Positions 25,386 to 34,216 of a stretch of DNA of 64,000 nucleotides are shown here, in pieces. The stretch spans positions 372,001-436,000 of the forward strand of contig CANKZG010000002.1 in NCBI GenBank assembly GCA_947488435.1, read 5' to 3'. Each line of letters starts with the position of its first letter. The first letter of the stretch is position 1. This stretch comes from an uncultured Flavobacteriaceae bacterium (GTDB lineage Bacteria > Bacteroidota > Bacteroidia > Flavobacteriales > Flavobacteriaceae). The position numbers and the translations under genes were made by a program. The notes beneath the pieces were generated by a model. It was given only the letters and a program-made list of their open reading frames with translations. It searched no databases and had not been told where the DNA came from.

Positions 25386-26498
25386 ATGAAAGAAATAAAA
25401 TCTATTCTTAACTTATATAAGGCTCAAAAAGAAAATTTAGAAAAGGCAGCGATCGCCCAAGTCGTAAGAGTTGAAGAATCTTCCTATAGAAGGGAAGGTG
25501 CACGCATGTTGGTTTTCGAGTCGGGTATTTTTGAAGGAGGAATAAGTGGAGGATGTTTGGAGGGCGATGCCTTACAACGCTCTCAGATTGCTATTCTAAA
25601 ACAAGAACCCTCTATTGTTACCTACGATACCTCTAAAGATGATGAAAATCAGATTGGAGTGGGGTTAGGGTGTAATGGAATTATTGATGTTTTAATTTCT
25701 CCGATTTCAGAGCATACCAATGTAATTTCAATTTTAGAAAAGTGTATTGCCAAAAGAAAGGCACACATTATTGCAACAGTAACTGCTATAGATGGAACTG
25801 CAAATGGGATACGCCTTGGAACCATGTGCTACTATGATACGGAATTAGAAAAATTGGAAAATTGTGAACATCAAGGTTTTCAGGATTTCATAAAAAGTAA
25901 GGTGCTGGTTATTCTGGAACGCAAACGTTCTGCGATCTATACCTACCAGGAACAAGGGGTTACGATTCAAGTTTTAATTGAATTAATTCCTCCACAATTT
26001 CACCTAGCCATTTATGGAGATAATTATGATGTATACCCGATGTTGGCTTTGGCTCAGGTATTAGATTGGGAAGTTAGCGTTATTGGAAACCTCCAAAAAT
26101 TAAAAAAGGAAAAACTACGATTGGTAAAGGGACTCTATCTTAAGGATGGGGATAAACGCCCGCTTCTGGACGAGAGAACTGCAGTAGTACTAATGGCGCA
26201 CGATTTTAAAACAGATGTCTTTCATTTGAAACAGGTACTGCAAAGTAAAGCGCCTTATATTGCATCATTAGGGCCGCGGAAGCGTTATTTAAAAATAGTG
26301 GATGCGCTAAAGAAAGAGGGCATACAACTAAATGCTGAAGATGAAAATCGAATTTTTGCGCCCTGCGGTTTAGAAATCGGCGCAAATACTCCTGAGGAAA
26401 TTGCCACCAGTATCTTTTCTGAAATCTTGAGTGTATTTTCTGGAAATACAGGAGGTATGTTGCGAAAGAAAGAAGGGCCAATTCATAGGCGGAATTAA
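25386..26498 (+). CDS. XdhC/CoxI family molybdenum cofactor insertion protein
   Basis: XdhC proteins bind the molybdenum cofactor, protect it during sulfuration and deliver it to a molybdenum hydroxylase. The N-terminal XdhC_CoxI domain (about 1-115) includes IAQVVRVEESSYRREGARM and the GGISGGCLEGD loop. The C-terminal Rossmann-like domain starts near HLAIYGDNYDVYPM and contains SLGPRKRY. There is no YHS domain, unlike the second XdhC-type gene at 35343. This copy probably serves the IorAB-type enzyme, the other the CO dehydrogenase; that split is inference. Confidence 0.88.
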   Translation: MKEIKSILNLYKAQKENLEKAAIAQVVRVEESSYRREGARMLVFESGIFEGGISGGCLEGDALQRSQIAILKQEPSIVTYDTSKDDENQIGVGLGCNGIIDVLISPISEHTNVISILEKCIAKRKAHIIATVTAIDGTANGIRLGTMCYYDTELEKLENCEHQGFQDFIKSKVLVILERKRSAIYTYQEQGVTIQVLIELIPPQFHLAIYGDNYDVYPMLALAQVLDWEVSVIGNLQKLKKEKLRLVKGLYLKDGDKRPLLDERTAVVLMAHDFKTDVFHLKQVLQSKAPYIASLGPRKRYLKIVDALKKEGIQLNAEDENRIFAPCGLEIGANTPEEIATSIFSEILSVFSGNTGGMLRKKEGPIHRRN

Positions 26499-26569
26499 AA
26501 ATGAGTTATGACTACAAATACTATTGGCACCTATATAATATGTTTAATAGGTATTTAATTTAAAAATAA

Positions 26570-27478
26570 GTGGAAAATATCCTAAATGAACCAATACTAA
26601 CTTATTTAACCGAAAAATCAAAAAGTTTCGGAGGGAATAAACTGGCTGCTAAATTTAGAAAAAAATTCCCCCTAGAGATTGAAAAAGTAATAGCTGATAG
26701 AAATAGATTTAAAGTTGTTGGTTCTCCTGGAAAGGGTAATTGGACAGAATGCCCTTGGATTGCTATTTTAGACCTTTTAGTAACTAATAGTCCTCAAAAA
26801 GGATATTACCCTGTATTAATATATAAATCTGATATGTCAGGAGTTTATTTGTCTTTAAATCAAGGAGTAACTGATGTAATAGAGAACTATAAAAAAGAAG
26901 CTATTTCCGTATTGAAGTTAAGAGCTCAAGATTTTAGAGCAAAAATTGAATATAATTCGCAAAACTATTTATTAAATATAGATCTAAGATCTAAGACTAG
27001 AAATGCAAAACATTATGAAGCTGGAAATATATTAGCTAAATATTATCCCAAGGAAAATTTACCAAATGAATCGCGATTAAGAAATGACTTGACCGAAATT
27101 TTAGATTTGTATGAGAATCTTGCATATTTTGACAATTCTTCCAGTGATGAATTAGTTGCACATGGAATTGAGAGAAAACAGATTCGATTACATCGAAGAA
27201 TTGAAAGAAATACTGCGTTATCAAAAAAAGTTAAAAAGATAAAAGGTTATCGCTGCGAAACTTGTGAAATAAAATTTACGGATATCTACGGGGATATAGG
27301 AAAGAATTTTATTGAAGTACATCACTTAAATCCTATTTCTGAGCTTGGTGTCGGAAGTTTTAAAGTTGATCTAGTAAATGATTTTGCTGTGCTTTGTAGT
27401 AATTGTCATAGTATGATCCATAAACTAGATGATGTTGGCGATCTAAATGAACTAAAGAGAATTATAAAAAAGATATAA
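26570..27478 (+). CDS. DUF3578 (MrcB-like) HNH endonuclease
   Basis: The 302-residue protein starts at GTG. Residues about 10-165 match the DUF3578/MrcB N-terminal domain (RFKVVGSPGKGNWTECPWIA, GVYLSLNQGVTDV), known in methylation-dependent restriction systems. The C-terminal HNH domain has C229 and C232, H251-H252, then C276, C279, H280 and H284 (EVHHLNPISE, CSNCHSMIH). It is most likely a stand-alone nuclease that cuts modified foreign DNA. It sits between two molybdenum genes, reads visibly richer in A+T than they do, and has no methyltransferase partner. It looks like a single-gene insertion. Confidence 0.83.
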   Translation: MENILNEPILTYLTEKSKSFGGNKLAAKFRKKFPLEIEKVIADRNRFKVVGSPGKGNWTECPWIAILDLLVTNSPQKGYYPVLIYKSDMSGVYLSLNQGVTDVIENYKKEAISVLKLRAQDFRAKIEYNSQNYLLNIDLRSKTRNAKHYEAGNILAKYYPKENLPNESRLRNDLTEILDLYENLAYFDNSSSDELVAHGIERKQIRLHRRIERNTALSKKVKKIKGYRCETCEIKFTDIYGDIGKNFIEVHHLNPISELGVGSFKVDLVNDFAVLCSNCHSMIHKLDDVGDLNELKRIIKKI

Positions 27479-27511
27479 TTAATTTCTATTTCAGATAGTT
27501 TTATCCTCATG

Positions 27512-28690
27512 TTAATTCTCTGCACGCATTTCCCAAAGAATATTCGCTTCTCGCAGTTTGGACACCTCTTTTGTAATTAATGCAAGCGCAAGGTCTATTT
27601 CTTCTGTAGTAGTAGTCCTTCCTATTCCTATCCGGAGTGATGCATAAGCTAGGCTTCGATCTATGCCCATAGCCAGTAATACATGCGAAGGTTCTACTGC
27701 TGCGGAGTTGCAAGCGGAGCCATTCGATACAGCAATGCGGGTTCCCAAAGCTCTTAATAAATTTTCACCATCCACGTAGGCAAACGAAAGATTGATCGTT
27801 CCTGGAAGTCGAAATGGAGTAGTGCTATTTGAAAATGTATGTGATATGGCCAGCAATTCTTTTTCAAGTCGATCTCTCAATTCCTGAATCTTGCGATTTA
27901 TATGTGGGAGTTCTTCATTTGCTAATGTAATAGCCTTAGCCATTCCAATAATTCCCGGGGTATTGTAGGTGCCACCCCGCATTCCTCGTTGTTGCCCTCC
28001 TCCCTGAATAAAGCTGGGAAAAAGCGAATGGTACTTTTCCTTGATGTAGGTAAATCCAATCCCTTTAGGGCCGTAAATTTTATGCCCTGAGAAACAAGCA
28101 AAATCCACATGTTCAAAAAAATCATCTAGTGCTATTTTCCCCAAAGCCTGCGTTGCATCGGAAAAAAATAAACACTCCTGTTCCTGCACTAGCTGCGCAA
28201 TGGCTTCAATAGGCTGAATAATACCTGTTTCATTGTTCGCATACATGATCGCTACAAGAATCGTTTTCGAATTAAGTGATTGGGATAATTGATCTAAATC
28301 TATCCTTCCATCGGGCAATACATCCAAATAGGTAACAATAGCGCCTTCTTTTTCCAAAAACTTACAGGTATCCAAAACTGCTTTATGTTCAGTTTTACAG
28401 GTAATAATGTGATTGCCTTTTGTCTTTAACATGGCGTACACTCCCTTTAAAACCATATTTATACTCTCTGTAGCTCCTGAAGTATATATGATTTCCTTTG
28501 TAGCAATTTTTAAAGTTTGTGCAATCTCTTCCGATGCCATTTGTATGACATCTCTTGTCAACCATCCATACGAATGATGCTCACTTGAAGGGTTTCCAAA
28601 GGTATCTGTAAAATAGGGAAGCATAGTTGATACCACCTCTGGATGGCAAGGTGTGGTTGCATTATGATCTAGGTAAATAGGAACATCCAT
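27512..28690 (-). CDS. Cysteine desulfurase (NifS/IscS family)
   Basis: This PLP enzyme takes sulfur from cysteine as a persulfide. PLP is bound by K204 in FSGHKIYGPKG, with H102 in TEHKAV. The active-site cysteine is C327 in SNGSACNSAAVEPSHVL. The opening IYLDHNATTP is typical. The ATG at 28690 is preferred over an in-frame TTG three codons upstream. No iscU, iscA or other Fe-S gene is nearby, whereas molybdenum hydroxylase genes surround it, so it most likely supplies the sulfido ligand of the molybdenum cofactor together with XdhC. It is divergent from coxM. Confidence 0.92.
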   Translation of the reverse strand: MDVPIYLDHNATTPCHPEVVSTMLPYFTDTFGNPSSEHHSYGWLTRDVIQMASEEIAQTLKIATKEIIYTSGATESINMVLKGVYAMLKTKGNHIITCKTEHKAVLDTCKFLEKEGAIVTYLDVLPDGRIDLDQLSQSLNSKTILVAIMYANNETGIIQPIEAIAQLVQEQECLFFSDATQALGKIALDDFFEHVDFACFSGHKIYGPKGIGFTYIKEKYHSLFPSFIQGGGQQRGMRGGTYNTPGIIGMAKAITLANEELPHINRKIQELRDRLEKELLAISHTFSNSTTPFRLPGTINLSFAYVDGENLLRALGTRIAVSNGSACNSAAVEPSHVLLAMGIDRSLAYASLRIGIGRTTTTEEIDLALALITKEVSKLREANILWEMRAEN

Positions 28691-28819
28691 TCTAATCAAT
28701 AAAAATTAAGGAATTCTAAATTTAGGAAGATCTAGAGAATTGATGCAAAAAAGTCACAGAAATTTAACTTTAAAATATATCGAACAAAGAGATTTCATTA
28801 ACAATATCTTAAAATAGCA

Positions 28820-28832
28820 ACAGTATAACTGT
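28820..28832. promoter_or_regulatory. Short inverted repeat in the coxM/desulfurase divergent region
   Basis: ACAGT-ATA-ACTGT is a perfect 5-bp inverted repeat near the middle of the 256-bp region between the divergent cysteine desulfurase and coxM genes. Its position suits an operator acting on both, but it is short and could be chance. I did not find a clear TAnnTTTG box on the coxM side. Confidence 0.25.
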
Positions 28833-28946
28833 CATTCCTGCACATTTTAAAGGGATATATTCACAAATCAAAAAAGAAATCAATATATTTAAAGGATGAT
28901 TTAGTTCACATACAAATTCCGCAATTAACTTTTTAATTCCATATTC

Positions 28947-29813
28947 ATGATCCCATCAGGTTTTACGTACCATAAGGCGACAACGCTAGAAGCAGCTTTT
29001 GCCTTATCACAAGAACTTGGGGATGAGGCAAAATACATGTCTGGAGGCCATAGCCTTCTACCCATGATGAAACTTCGTTTTGCCACCCCCGAGCACATTA
29101 TCGATATTAGTAAAATAGCAGGGCTGTCTTATATTAAAGAAGACAACGGCATGCTGAAAATTGGTGCCTTGACGACACAGGCAGAGCTTGAACATTCTGA
29201 ATTGTGTAAAGAAAAGTATCCCATTTTTGGCGATGCTACCAAGTTAATCGCAGATCCTTCGGTTCGAAATGTAGGCACCATCGGTGGCAATATTGCGCAC
29301 GGGGATGCAGCGAATGATCATCCGGCATTAATGCTTGCGATGAATGCAATTATTATTGCAGAAGGTCCAGATGGAAAACGGGAAATTCCGATTACAGAAT
29401 TTTTTCACGGTTTTTATATGACCGCTTTGGAGCCTTCTGAAATTTTGGTAGAAATCCAAATACCTGCCGCTAAAACGGGAAGTGGAGGGGCTTACCATAA
29501 AATTGAGCGAAAAGTAGGCGATTATGCCACAGCTGGAGTTGCCGTATATCTTGAACTGGATGATAATGGGATTTGCACTAAGGCAGGCGTTGCACTTACC
29601 AATTTAAGTGCAGTACCGCTAAAACTAACAAGAGCTGAAGAAATTCTTGTTGGAAATACGATTACGGAAGCACTTATGGATCAGGTAGCGGAGATTGCTA
29701 GTGAGGATTGCGAACCTGAATCGGATTTAAGAGGATCTGAAGCTTATAAAAGAGCAGTAACTAAAACAATAACCAAGCAGATGCTTCAACGAGCTTTGGA
29801 GCGCGCGCAATAA
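28947..29813 (+). CDS. coxM: Carbon monoxide dehydrogenase medium (FAD) subunit CoxM
   Basis: CoxM is the FAD flavoprotein subunit of aerobic CO dehydrogenase. The 288-residue length and the two FAD-binding motifs, [16 protein letters not shown] and [18 protein letters not shown], are those of the family. It takes electrons from the iron-sulfur subunit and passes them to quinone or another acceptor. It is the first gene of the run coxM-coxS-coxL, spaced by 13 and 22 bases. Xanthine dehydrogenase FAD subunits look alike; assignment as CoxM rests on the CoxL active-site loop. Confidence 0.92.
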   Translation: MIPSGFTYHKATTLEAAFALSQELGDEAKYMSGGHSLLPMMKLRFATPEHIIDISKIAGLSYIKEDNGMLKIGALTTQAELEHSELCKEKYPIFGDATKLIADPSVRNVGTIGGNIAHGDAANDHPALMLAMNAIIIAEGPDGKREIPITEFFHGFYMTALEPSEILVEIQIPAAKTGSGGAYHKIERKVGDYATAGVAVYLELDDNGICTKAGVALTNLSAVPLKLTRAEEILVGNTITEALMDQVAEIASEDCEPESDLRGSEAYKRAVTKTITKQMLQRALERAQ

Positions 29814-29826
29814 TAACTACGCAAAA

Positions 29827-30306
29827 ATGAAACACGAAATAACAGTAAAAATAAATGGCGAAAGTGTAACTGCGGAGGTAGATTCTAGATTGCTTTTGGT
29901 TCATTTTATTAGAGAAAATTTAGATTTAACAGGAACGCATATTGGTTGCGATACATCCAATTGTGGCGCCTGTACGATATTATTAGATGGTAAATCGATT
30001 AAATCTTGTACCTATCTTGCCGTTAGGGCTGATGGAAGTGAAATTACTACTATTGAAGGAGTAGCTGCGGATGGTACAAATCACCCTTTACAACAAGCCT
30101 TTCATGACCAACATGGACTACATTGTGGTTTTTGTACTCCCGGGATGATTATGCGATCTATGGATTTGTTGAAAAACAATCCCAATCCTACTGAAGAAGA
30201 AATACGATGGGGTATTTCGGGCAACCTCTGTCGGTGTACAGGGTACAACAATATCGTAAAAGCCGTGCAACAAGCGGCAGATGAACTTCAAAAAGAATCG
30301 GTTTAA
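29827..30306 (+). CDS. coxS: Carbon monoxide dehydrogenase small [2Fe-2S] subunit CoxS
   Basis: The 159-residue protein carries two [2Fe-2S] sites: [10 protein letters not shown] with a later KSC in the N-terminal ferredoxin-like domain, and HCGFCTPGM with CRCTGY in the C-terminal helical domain. It relays electrons from the Mo-Cu site of CoxL to FAD in CoxM. It is similar in plan to the small subunit at 17096 but distinct in sequence, so the window has two independent sets. Confidence 0.94.
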   Translation: MKHEITVKINGESVTAEVDSRLLLVHFIRENLDLTGTHIGCDTSNCGACTILLDGKSIKSCTYLAVRADGSEITTIEGVAADGTNHPLQQAFHDQHGLHCGFCTPGMIMRSMDLLKNNPNPTEEEIRWGISGNLCRCTGYNNIVKAVQQAADELQKESV

Positions 30307-30328
30307 TCGCTAAGAAAAAGTAATCACT

Positions 30329-32686
30329 ATGTTTAAATGTAAAACATCACCTGAAGTTGGCGGTATGGGCCACTCGGTAAAAAGAAAAGAAGACGCCCGA
30401 TTTTTGCACGGAAAAGGAAATTATGTAGATGATGTAAAGCTACCAGGAATGCTCACCATGGTTATGGTGCGGAGTCCTTATGCTTATGCAAAAATTAAAA
30501 GCATTAATAAAGAAAAAGCACTCGCGATCCCTGGAGTACTGGCAGTTATCACAGGAGAAGATTTGGCGCAATACAACCTGCATTGGATGCCGACTTTACT
30601 ATCAGATTCTCAGATGGTACTACCTACTGATACGGTAATGCACCAATCTCAGGAAGTTGCAGCAGTTATTGCTACCGATCGTTATATTGCCGTTGATGGT
30701 GCCGAAGCAGTAGAGGTGGATTATGAAGTTATGGATCCCATTGTAGATCCATTTACGGCTTTAAATGATGATGCACCCCTATTACGTCCGGATAAAGAAG
30801 GACAAAAAGACAATCACATCTATCACTGGGAGCGGGGAGACCGGGCTAAAACAGATGAAGTAATTGCCAAAGCCGATGTGGTGGTAAAGGAACGCATTTA
30901 TTTACCACGGATTCATGTAGCTTCTATAGAAACCTGTGGTTGTGTTGCAGCTTATGATAAGGACACGCAAAAGCTAACGGTTTATTTAACAACACAAGCA
31001 CCTCACGCTATACGCACGGTAGTTGCTCTTGTTGCTGGACATGTAGGGCTTTCCGAAGAAAAAATACGTGTGATTTCACCAGATATTGGTGGTGGTTTTG
31101 GAGGTAAGGTACCTGTGTATCCTGCCTATGTTGTTGCCATTGCAGCTTCCTTTTTGATTGGAAAACCTGTAAAATGGATCGAAGATCGTTCGGAAAACTT
31201 AGTAAATGGTTTTGCGAGAGATTATCATATGGATTGTGAACTTGCGGCAACTAAAGAAGGAAAAATACAAGCCTTTAAAGTAAAAACTTTAGCGGATCAT
31301 GGTTATACCGATTCCTCTGCAAACCCATCGAAGTACCCTACAGGAATGTTTTCCATTTGTACGGGTTCTTATGATTACGAACATGCTTTTGCGGAATTGG
31401 ATGCAGTTTATACCAATAAAGCTCCAGGAGGTGTGGCATATCGTTGTTCCTTTAGAGTAACAGAAGCGGTACACGCTATTGAACGTATGGTAGATAAACT
31501 AGCTGCGGAAATTGGTAAAGACCCTGCGGAATTGCGCATGGAAAACTTTATCAAGAAAGAACAGTTTCCGTATGCTTCTCCCTTAGGATGGAGTTATGAT
31601 AGTGGTGATTATCATGCTACCTTAGAAAAAGCAATGGATATGGTAGGCTATGCTGATTATAAAAAGGAACAAGCAGAAAAACGAAAGGAAGGAAAATTAA
31701 TGGGAATTGGTATTTGTACTTTCACTGAAGTGGTTGGTGCAGGTCCCTCCAAAGATTTTGATATCCTGGGTATTGCAATGTTTGATAGTGCTGAAATTCG
31801 AGTGCATCCCACGGGAAAAGCACTGGCACGTTTCGGAACTAAATCGCAGGGGCAGGGACATGAAACAACCTATGCTCAAATATTGGCAGAAGAACTTGGA
31901 ATCCCTTATACCGATATTGAAATTGATGAAGGAGATACCGATACTGCTCCCTATGGTTTAGGTACATATGCAAGTCGAAGTACGCCCACGGCTGGTGCTG
32001 CTGCAGCAATAGCAGCGCGTAAACTGCGTGATAAGGGGAAGAAAATTGCGGCGCATTTATTAGAAGTTAGTGAAGAAGATATTGAATGGGAAGTTGGGAA
32101 GTATTTTGTAAAAGGAGCCCCTGAAAAATCAAAAACAATTCAGGATGTCGCTTTTGCAGCGTATACCAATATCCCTCCTGGGATGGAACCCGGCTTTGAA
32201 ACAACACATTATTACGATCCACCAAATTTAACCTTTCCCAATGGAGCGTACATTTGTGTAGTAGAAGTAGATGAAGAAACAGGAGCTATAGATGTAAAAA
32301 GATTTGTGGCCATTGATGACTGTGGTAATATTATTAACCCTATGATTGTTGAAGGTCAGGTACATGGAGGACTTACACAAGGTATCGCGCCTGCAATGTA
32401 TGAAGGCATTGAGTATGATACGGAAGGTAATGTCCTTAACGGTACATTAATGGATTATTTAGTTCCTACTGCAGTTGAATCTCCACATTGGGAGACGGGG
32501 CATACCATTACTCCATCGCCACATCATCCATTAGGAGCAAAAGGAGTGGCAGAATCGCCAACAGTAGGTGCGCCACCTGCTATTGCTAATGCAATTATCG
32601 ATGCGTTGGCACCACTTGGGATTAAACACTTAGATATTCCAATCACTCCTGCAAAGGTGTGGGAAGCTATACAGGCGCATAAGTAA
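30329..32686 (+). CDS. coxL: Form I carbon monoxide dehydrogenase large subunit CoxL
   Basis: CoxL oxidises CO to CO2 at a Mo-S-Cu centre in the cytoplasm. The 785-residue protein contains AYRCSFR at residues 370-376; the AYxCSFR loop is the accepted marker of form I enzymes, and C373 is the copper ligand. The molybdenum-side glutamate is E742 in GAKGVAESPTVGAPPA. Other family features are GGGFGGKVPVYP and SQGQGHETTYAQI. No signal peptide is present. The gene order and full accessory set support a working enzyme. The loop rules out form II (AYRGAGR) proteins, many of which do not use CO. Confidence 0.95.
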   Translation: MFKCKTSPEVGGMGHSVKRKEDARFLHGKGNYVDDVKLPGMLTMVMVRSPYAYAKIKSINKEKALAIPGVLAVITGEDLAQYNLHWMPTLLSDSQMVLPTDTVMHQSQEVAAVIATDRYIAVDGAEAVEVDYEVMDPIVDPFTALNDDAPLLRPDKEGQKDNHIYHWERGDRAKTDEVIAKADVVVKERIYLPRIHVASIETCGCVAAYDKDTQKLTVYLTTQAPHAIRTVVALVAGHVGLSEEKIRVISPDIGGGFGGKVPVYPAYVVAIAASFLIGKPVKWIEDRSENLVNGFARDYHMDCELAATKEGKIQAFKVKTLADHGYTDSSANPSKYPTGMFSICTGSYDYEHAFAELDAVYTNKAPGGVAYRCSFRVTEAVHAIERMVDKLAAEIGKDPAELRMENFIKKEQFPYASPLGWSYDSGDYHATLEKAMDMVGYADYKKEQAEKRKEGKLMGIGICTFTEVVGAGPSKDFDILGIAMFDSAEIRVHPTGKALARFGTKSQGQGHETTYAQILAEELGIPYTDIEIDEGDTDTAPYGLGTYASRSTPTAGAAAAIAARKLRDKGKKIAAHLLEVSEEDIEWEVGKYFVKGAPEKSKTIQDVAFAAYTNIPPGMEPGFETTHYYDPPNLTFPNGAYICVVEVDEETGAIDVKRFVAIDDCGNIINPMIVEGQVHGGLTQGIAPAMYEGIEYDTEGNVLNGTLMDYLVPTAVESPHWETGHTITPSPHHPLGAKGVAESPTVGAPPAIANAIIDALAPLGIKHLDIPITPAKVWEAIQAHK

Positions 32687-32720
32687 ACACATGAATTAAT
32701 AGAAAATCCTTAAGGGTAAC

Positions 32721-32752
32721 AGGAGATGTTCGTTATTTGGCGGACATCTCTT
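32721..32752 (+). promoter_or_regulatory. Strong RNA hairpin between coxL and coxG
   Basis: Bases 32721-32732 pair with 32741-32752 over 12 bp (two G-T pairs), core GAGATGTTCG with CGGACATCTC, around an 8-base loop. It fills much of the 86-base gap between coxL and coxG. There is no T tract, so it is more likely an RNA-stability or processing element than a terminator. Confidence 0.6.
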
Positions 32753-32772
32753 AATGGTAAAAAGAAATAGAA

Positions 32773-33243
32773 ATGAAAACGAAATTAGAAAAATCTTTTG
32801 AGGTGCCGCAAAGTCCAAGTTTGGTCTGGGAACATCTTATAGATCCGGAAAAGGTTATGGATTGCGTGCCAGGTGTTTCCATTGATGAAAAAGTAGGGGA
32901 AAATCACTATAAAGGTAAAGTAGGTATGAAATTTGGACCAATAGGAGCCAATTACAATGCTGATATCTTTTACGATGAAGTAGATGTGGAAAATCAGAAA
33001 ATTATTCTTACTGGTAATGGTGTTGACGCCAAGGGAAATGGAAATGCGGAAATGAAAATGACCATCGATATTACAGAAATTGACGATGGCGGTGCCAAAA
33101 TGGATGCTATTATGGATGTTACCGTCAATGGAAAAATAGCACAGTTTGGTTCTCGATTAATAACTACAGTTTCAAATCAATTGTTCAAACAGTTTGTAGG
33201 TAACTTTTCTAAAAAATTAGCAAAGGCTGAAGCTGAAGGATAA
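32773..33243 (+). CDS. coxG: CoxG, SRPBCC-fold CO dehydrogenase accessory protein
   Basis: This 156-residue protein is a START/SRPBCC-fold member of the CoxG family (carbon monoxide dehydrogenase subunit G), with the typical start LEKSFEVPQSPSLVWEHLIDPEKVMDCVPG. CoxG proteins are not catalytic subunits; work in other organisms links them to recruiting CO dehydrogenase to the membrane and quinone pool. In Oligotropha coxG comes after coxF, while here it directly follows coxL. It is flanked on both sides by hairpins in the mRNA. Confidence 0.9.
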   Translation: MKTKLEKSFEVPQSPSLVWEHLIDPEKVMDCVPGVSIDEKVGENHYKGKVGMKFGPIGANYNADIFYDEVDVENQKIILTGNGVDAKGNGNAEMKMTIDITEIDDGGAKMDAIMDVTVNGKIAQFGSRLITTVSNQLFKQFVGNFSKKLAKAEAEG

Positions 33244-33263
33244 TGATGCTTAAAACATGAGCT

Positions 33264-33281
33264 AGGTAATTTTGATTACCT
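33264..33281 (+). promoter_or_regulatory. Perfect hairpin between coxG and coxD
   Basis: AGGTAAT and ATTACCT form a perfect 7-bp stem around a TTTG loop, ending a few bases before the TTG at 33286. If translation starts there, the hairpin would cover the initiation region; if it starts at TTG 33316 the hairpin lies upstream. Confidence 0.5.
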
Positions 33282-33285
33282 GTAC

Positions 33286-34188
33286 TTGTGGATTATTGAT
33301 TTTAAAATAAAGCTATTGAACAAAGAAATTGAAGCGCTAATTCAAAGTTTTTATGCGCATGACTATATTCTAGATGAAGCGTTAGCTACATCTGTTTTTC
33401 TCCTTCAAAATTTAGAGAAACCTATATTGTTAGAAGGTAATCCAGGGGTAGGCAAAACAATGGTTGCCAAGACACTTGCCAGTCATTTACAGACAGATCT
33501 CATCCGTTTACAATGCTATGAAGGTCTTGATGTAAATACAACTATTTACGAGTGGAATTATCAGAAACAGCTATTGCACATCAAACTTTTTGAACAAGAA
33601 AAGGATCGAAAAAAATTAGGAGATCAGATTTTTGGAATGGACTATATCCTTAAACGTCCGCTGTTACAATCCATTAGCGCAAAAAAACCTGCCGTATTAC
33701 TTATTGATGAAATCGATCGTGCTGACGAAGAGTTCGAAGCTTATCTATTGGAATTGTTGTCAGATTTTCAAATCAGTATCCCAGAATTAGGAACCATCAA
33801 GGCCGTGTCTAAACCTCTGGTGATATTAACATCAAACAGAACACGGGAGCTTAGTGATGCCTTGCGCCGACGATGTCTTTACCATTGGGTGGATTTTCCA
33901 AGTAAGGAGAAGGAAATTGATATTATACATAAAAAAATACCAGATATTGATGAAGAATTAGCTCGTCAGGTGGTAACCTTTATTCATAACTTAAGAAAAT
34001 CAAGTTTGCATAAACCCCCAGGAATTGCAGAATCATTAGATTGGGCAAAGACGCTGGTACTGCTTAATGCCAAAAATATAACGGACGAAATGGTAAAGAA
34101 TACAGTCGGAAGTGTACTAAAACATCAAGATGATATTAATTTCGTGCGGAATAAGACGGTTCAAGAGTTTTTGAATCCTGTAGAATAA
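33286..34188 (+). CDS. coxD: CoxD, MoxR-type AAA+ ATPase
   Basis: The AAA+ core has Walker A GNPGVGKT at 51-58, Walker B AVLLIDEIDRAD near 131-141, and a sensor region TSNRTRELSDALRRRC. In Oligotropha CoxD is a membrane-associated ATPase needed to add sulfur and copper to the molybdenum centre. The gene has no ATG near its start: TTG at 33286 or TTG at 33316 are the candidates, the latter giving MNKEIEALIQ. It is followed after 28 bases by coxE; such MoxR ATPase and VWA pairs usually act together. Confidence 0.91.
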   Translation: MWIIDFKIKLLNKEIEALIQSFYAHDYILDEALATSVFLLQNLEKPILLEGNPGVGKTMVAKTLASHLQTDLIRLQCYEGLDVNTTIYEWNYQKQLLHIKLFEQEKDRKKLGDQIFGMDYILKRPLLQSISAKKPAVLLIDEIDRADEEFEAYLLELLSDFQISIPELGTIKAVSKPLVILTSNRTRELSDALRRRCLYHWVDFPSKEKEIDIIHKKIPDIDEELARQVVTFIHNLRKSSLHKPPGIAESLDWAKTLVLLNAKNITDEMVKNTVGSVLKHQDDINFVRNKTVQEFLNPVE

Positions 34189-34216
34189 GCGATTACAATT
34201 TTAAATTTAATACACC

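Noticed and set aside
30329-32686. Xanthine dehydrogenase or form II (aldehyde-type) large subunit as the identity of CoxL
   Set aside because: The loop is AYRCSFR, the form I marker, not the AYRGAGR of form II, and the neighbours are coxD, coxE and coxG.
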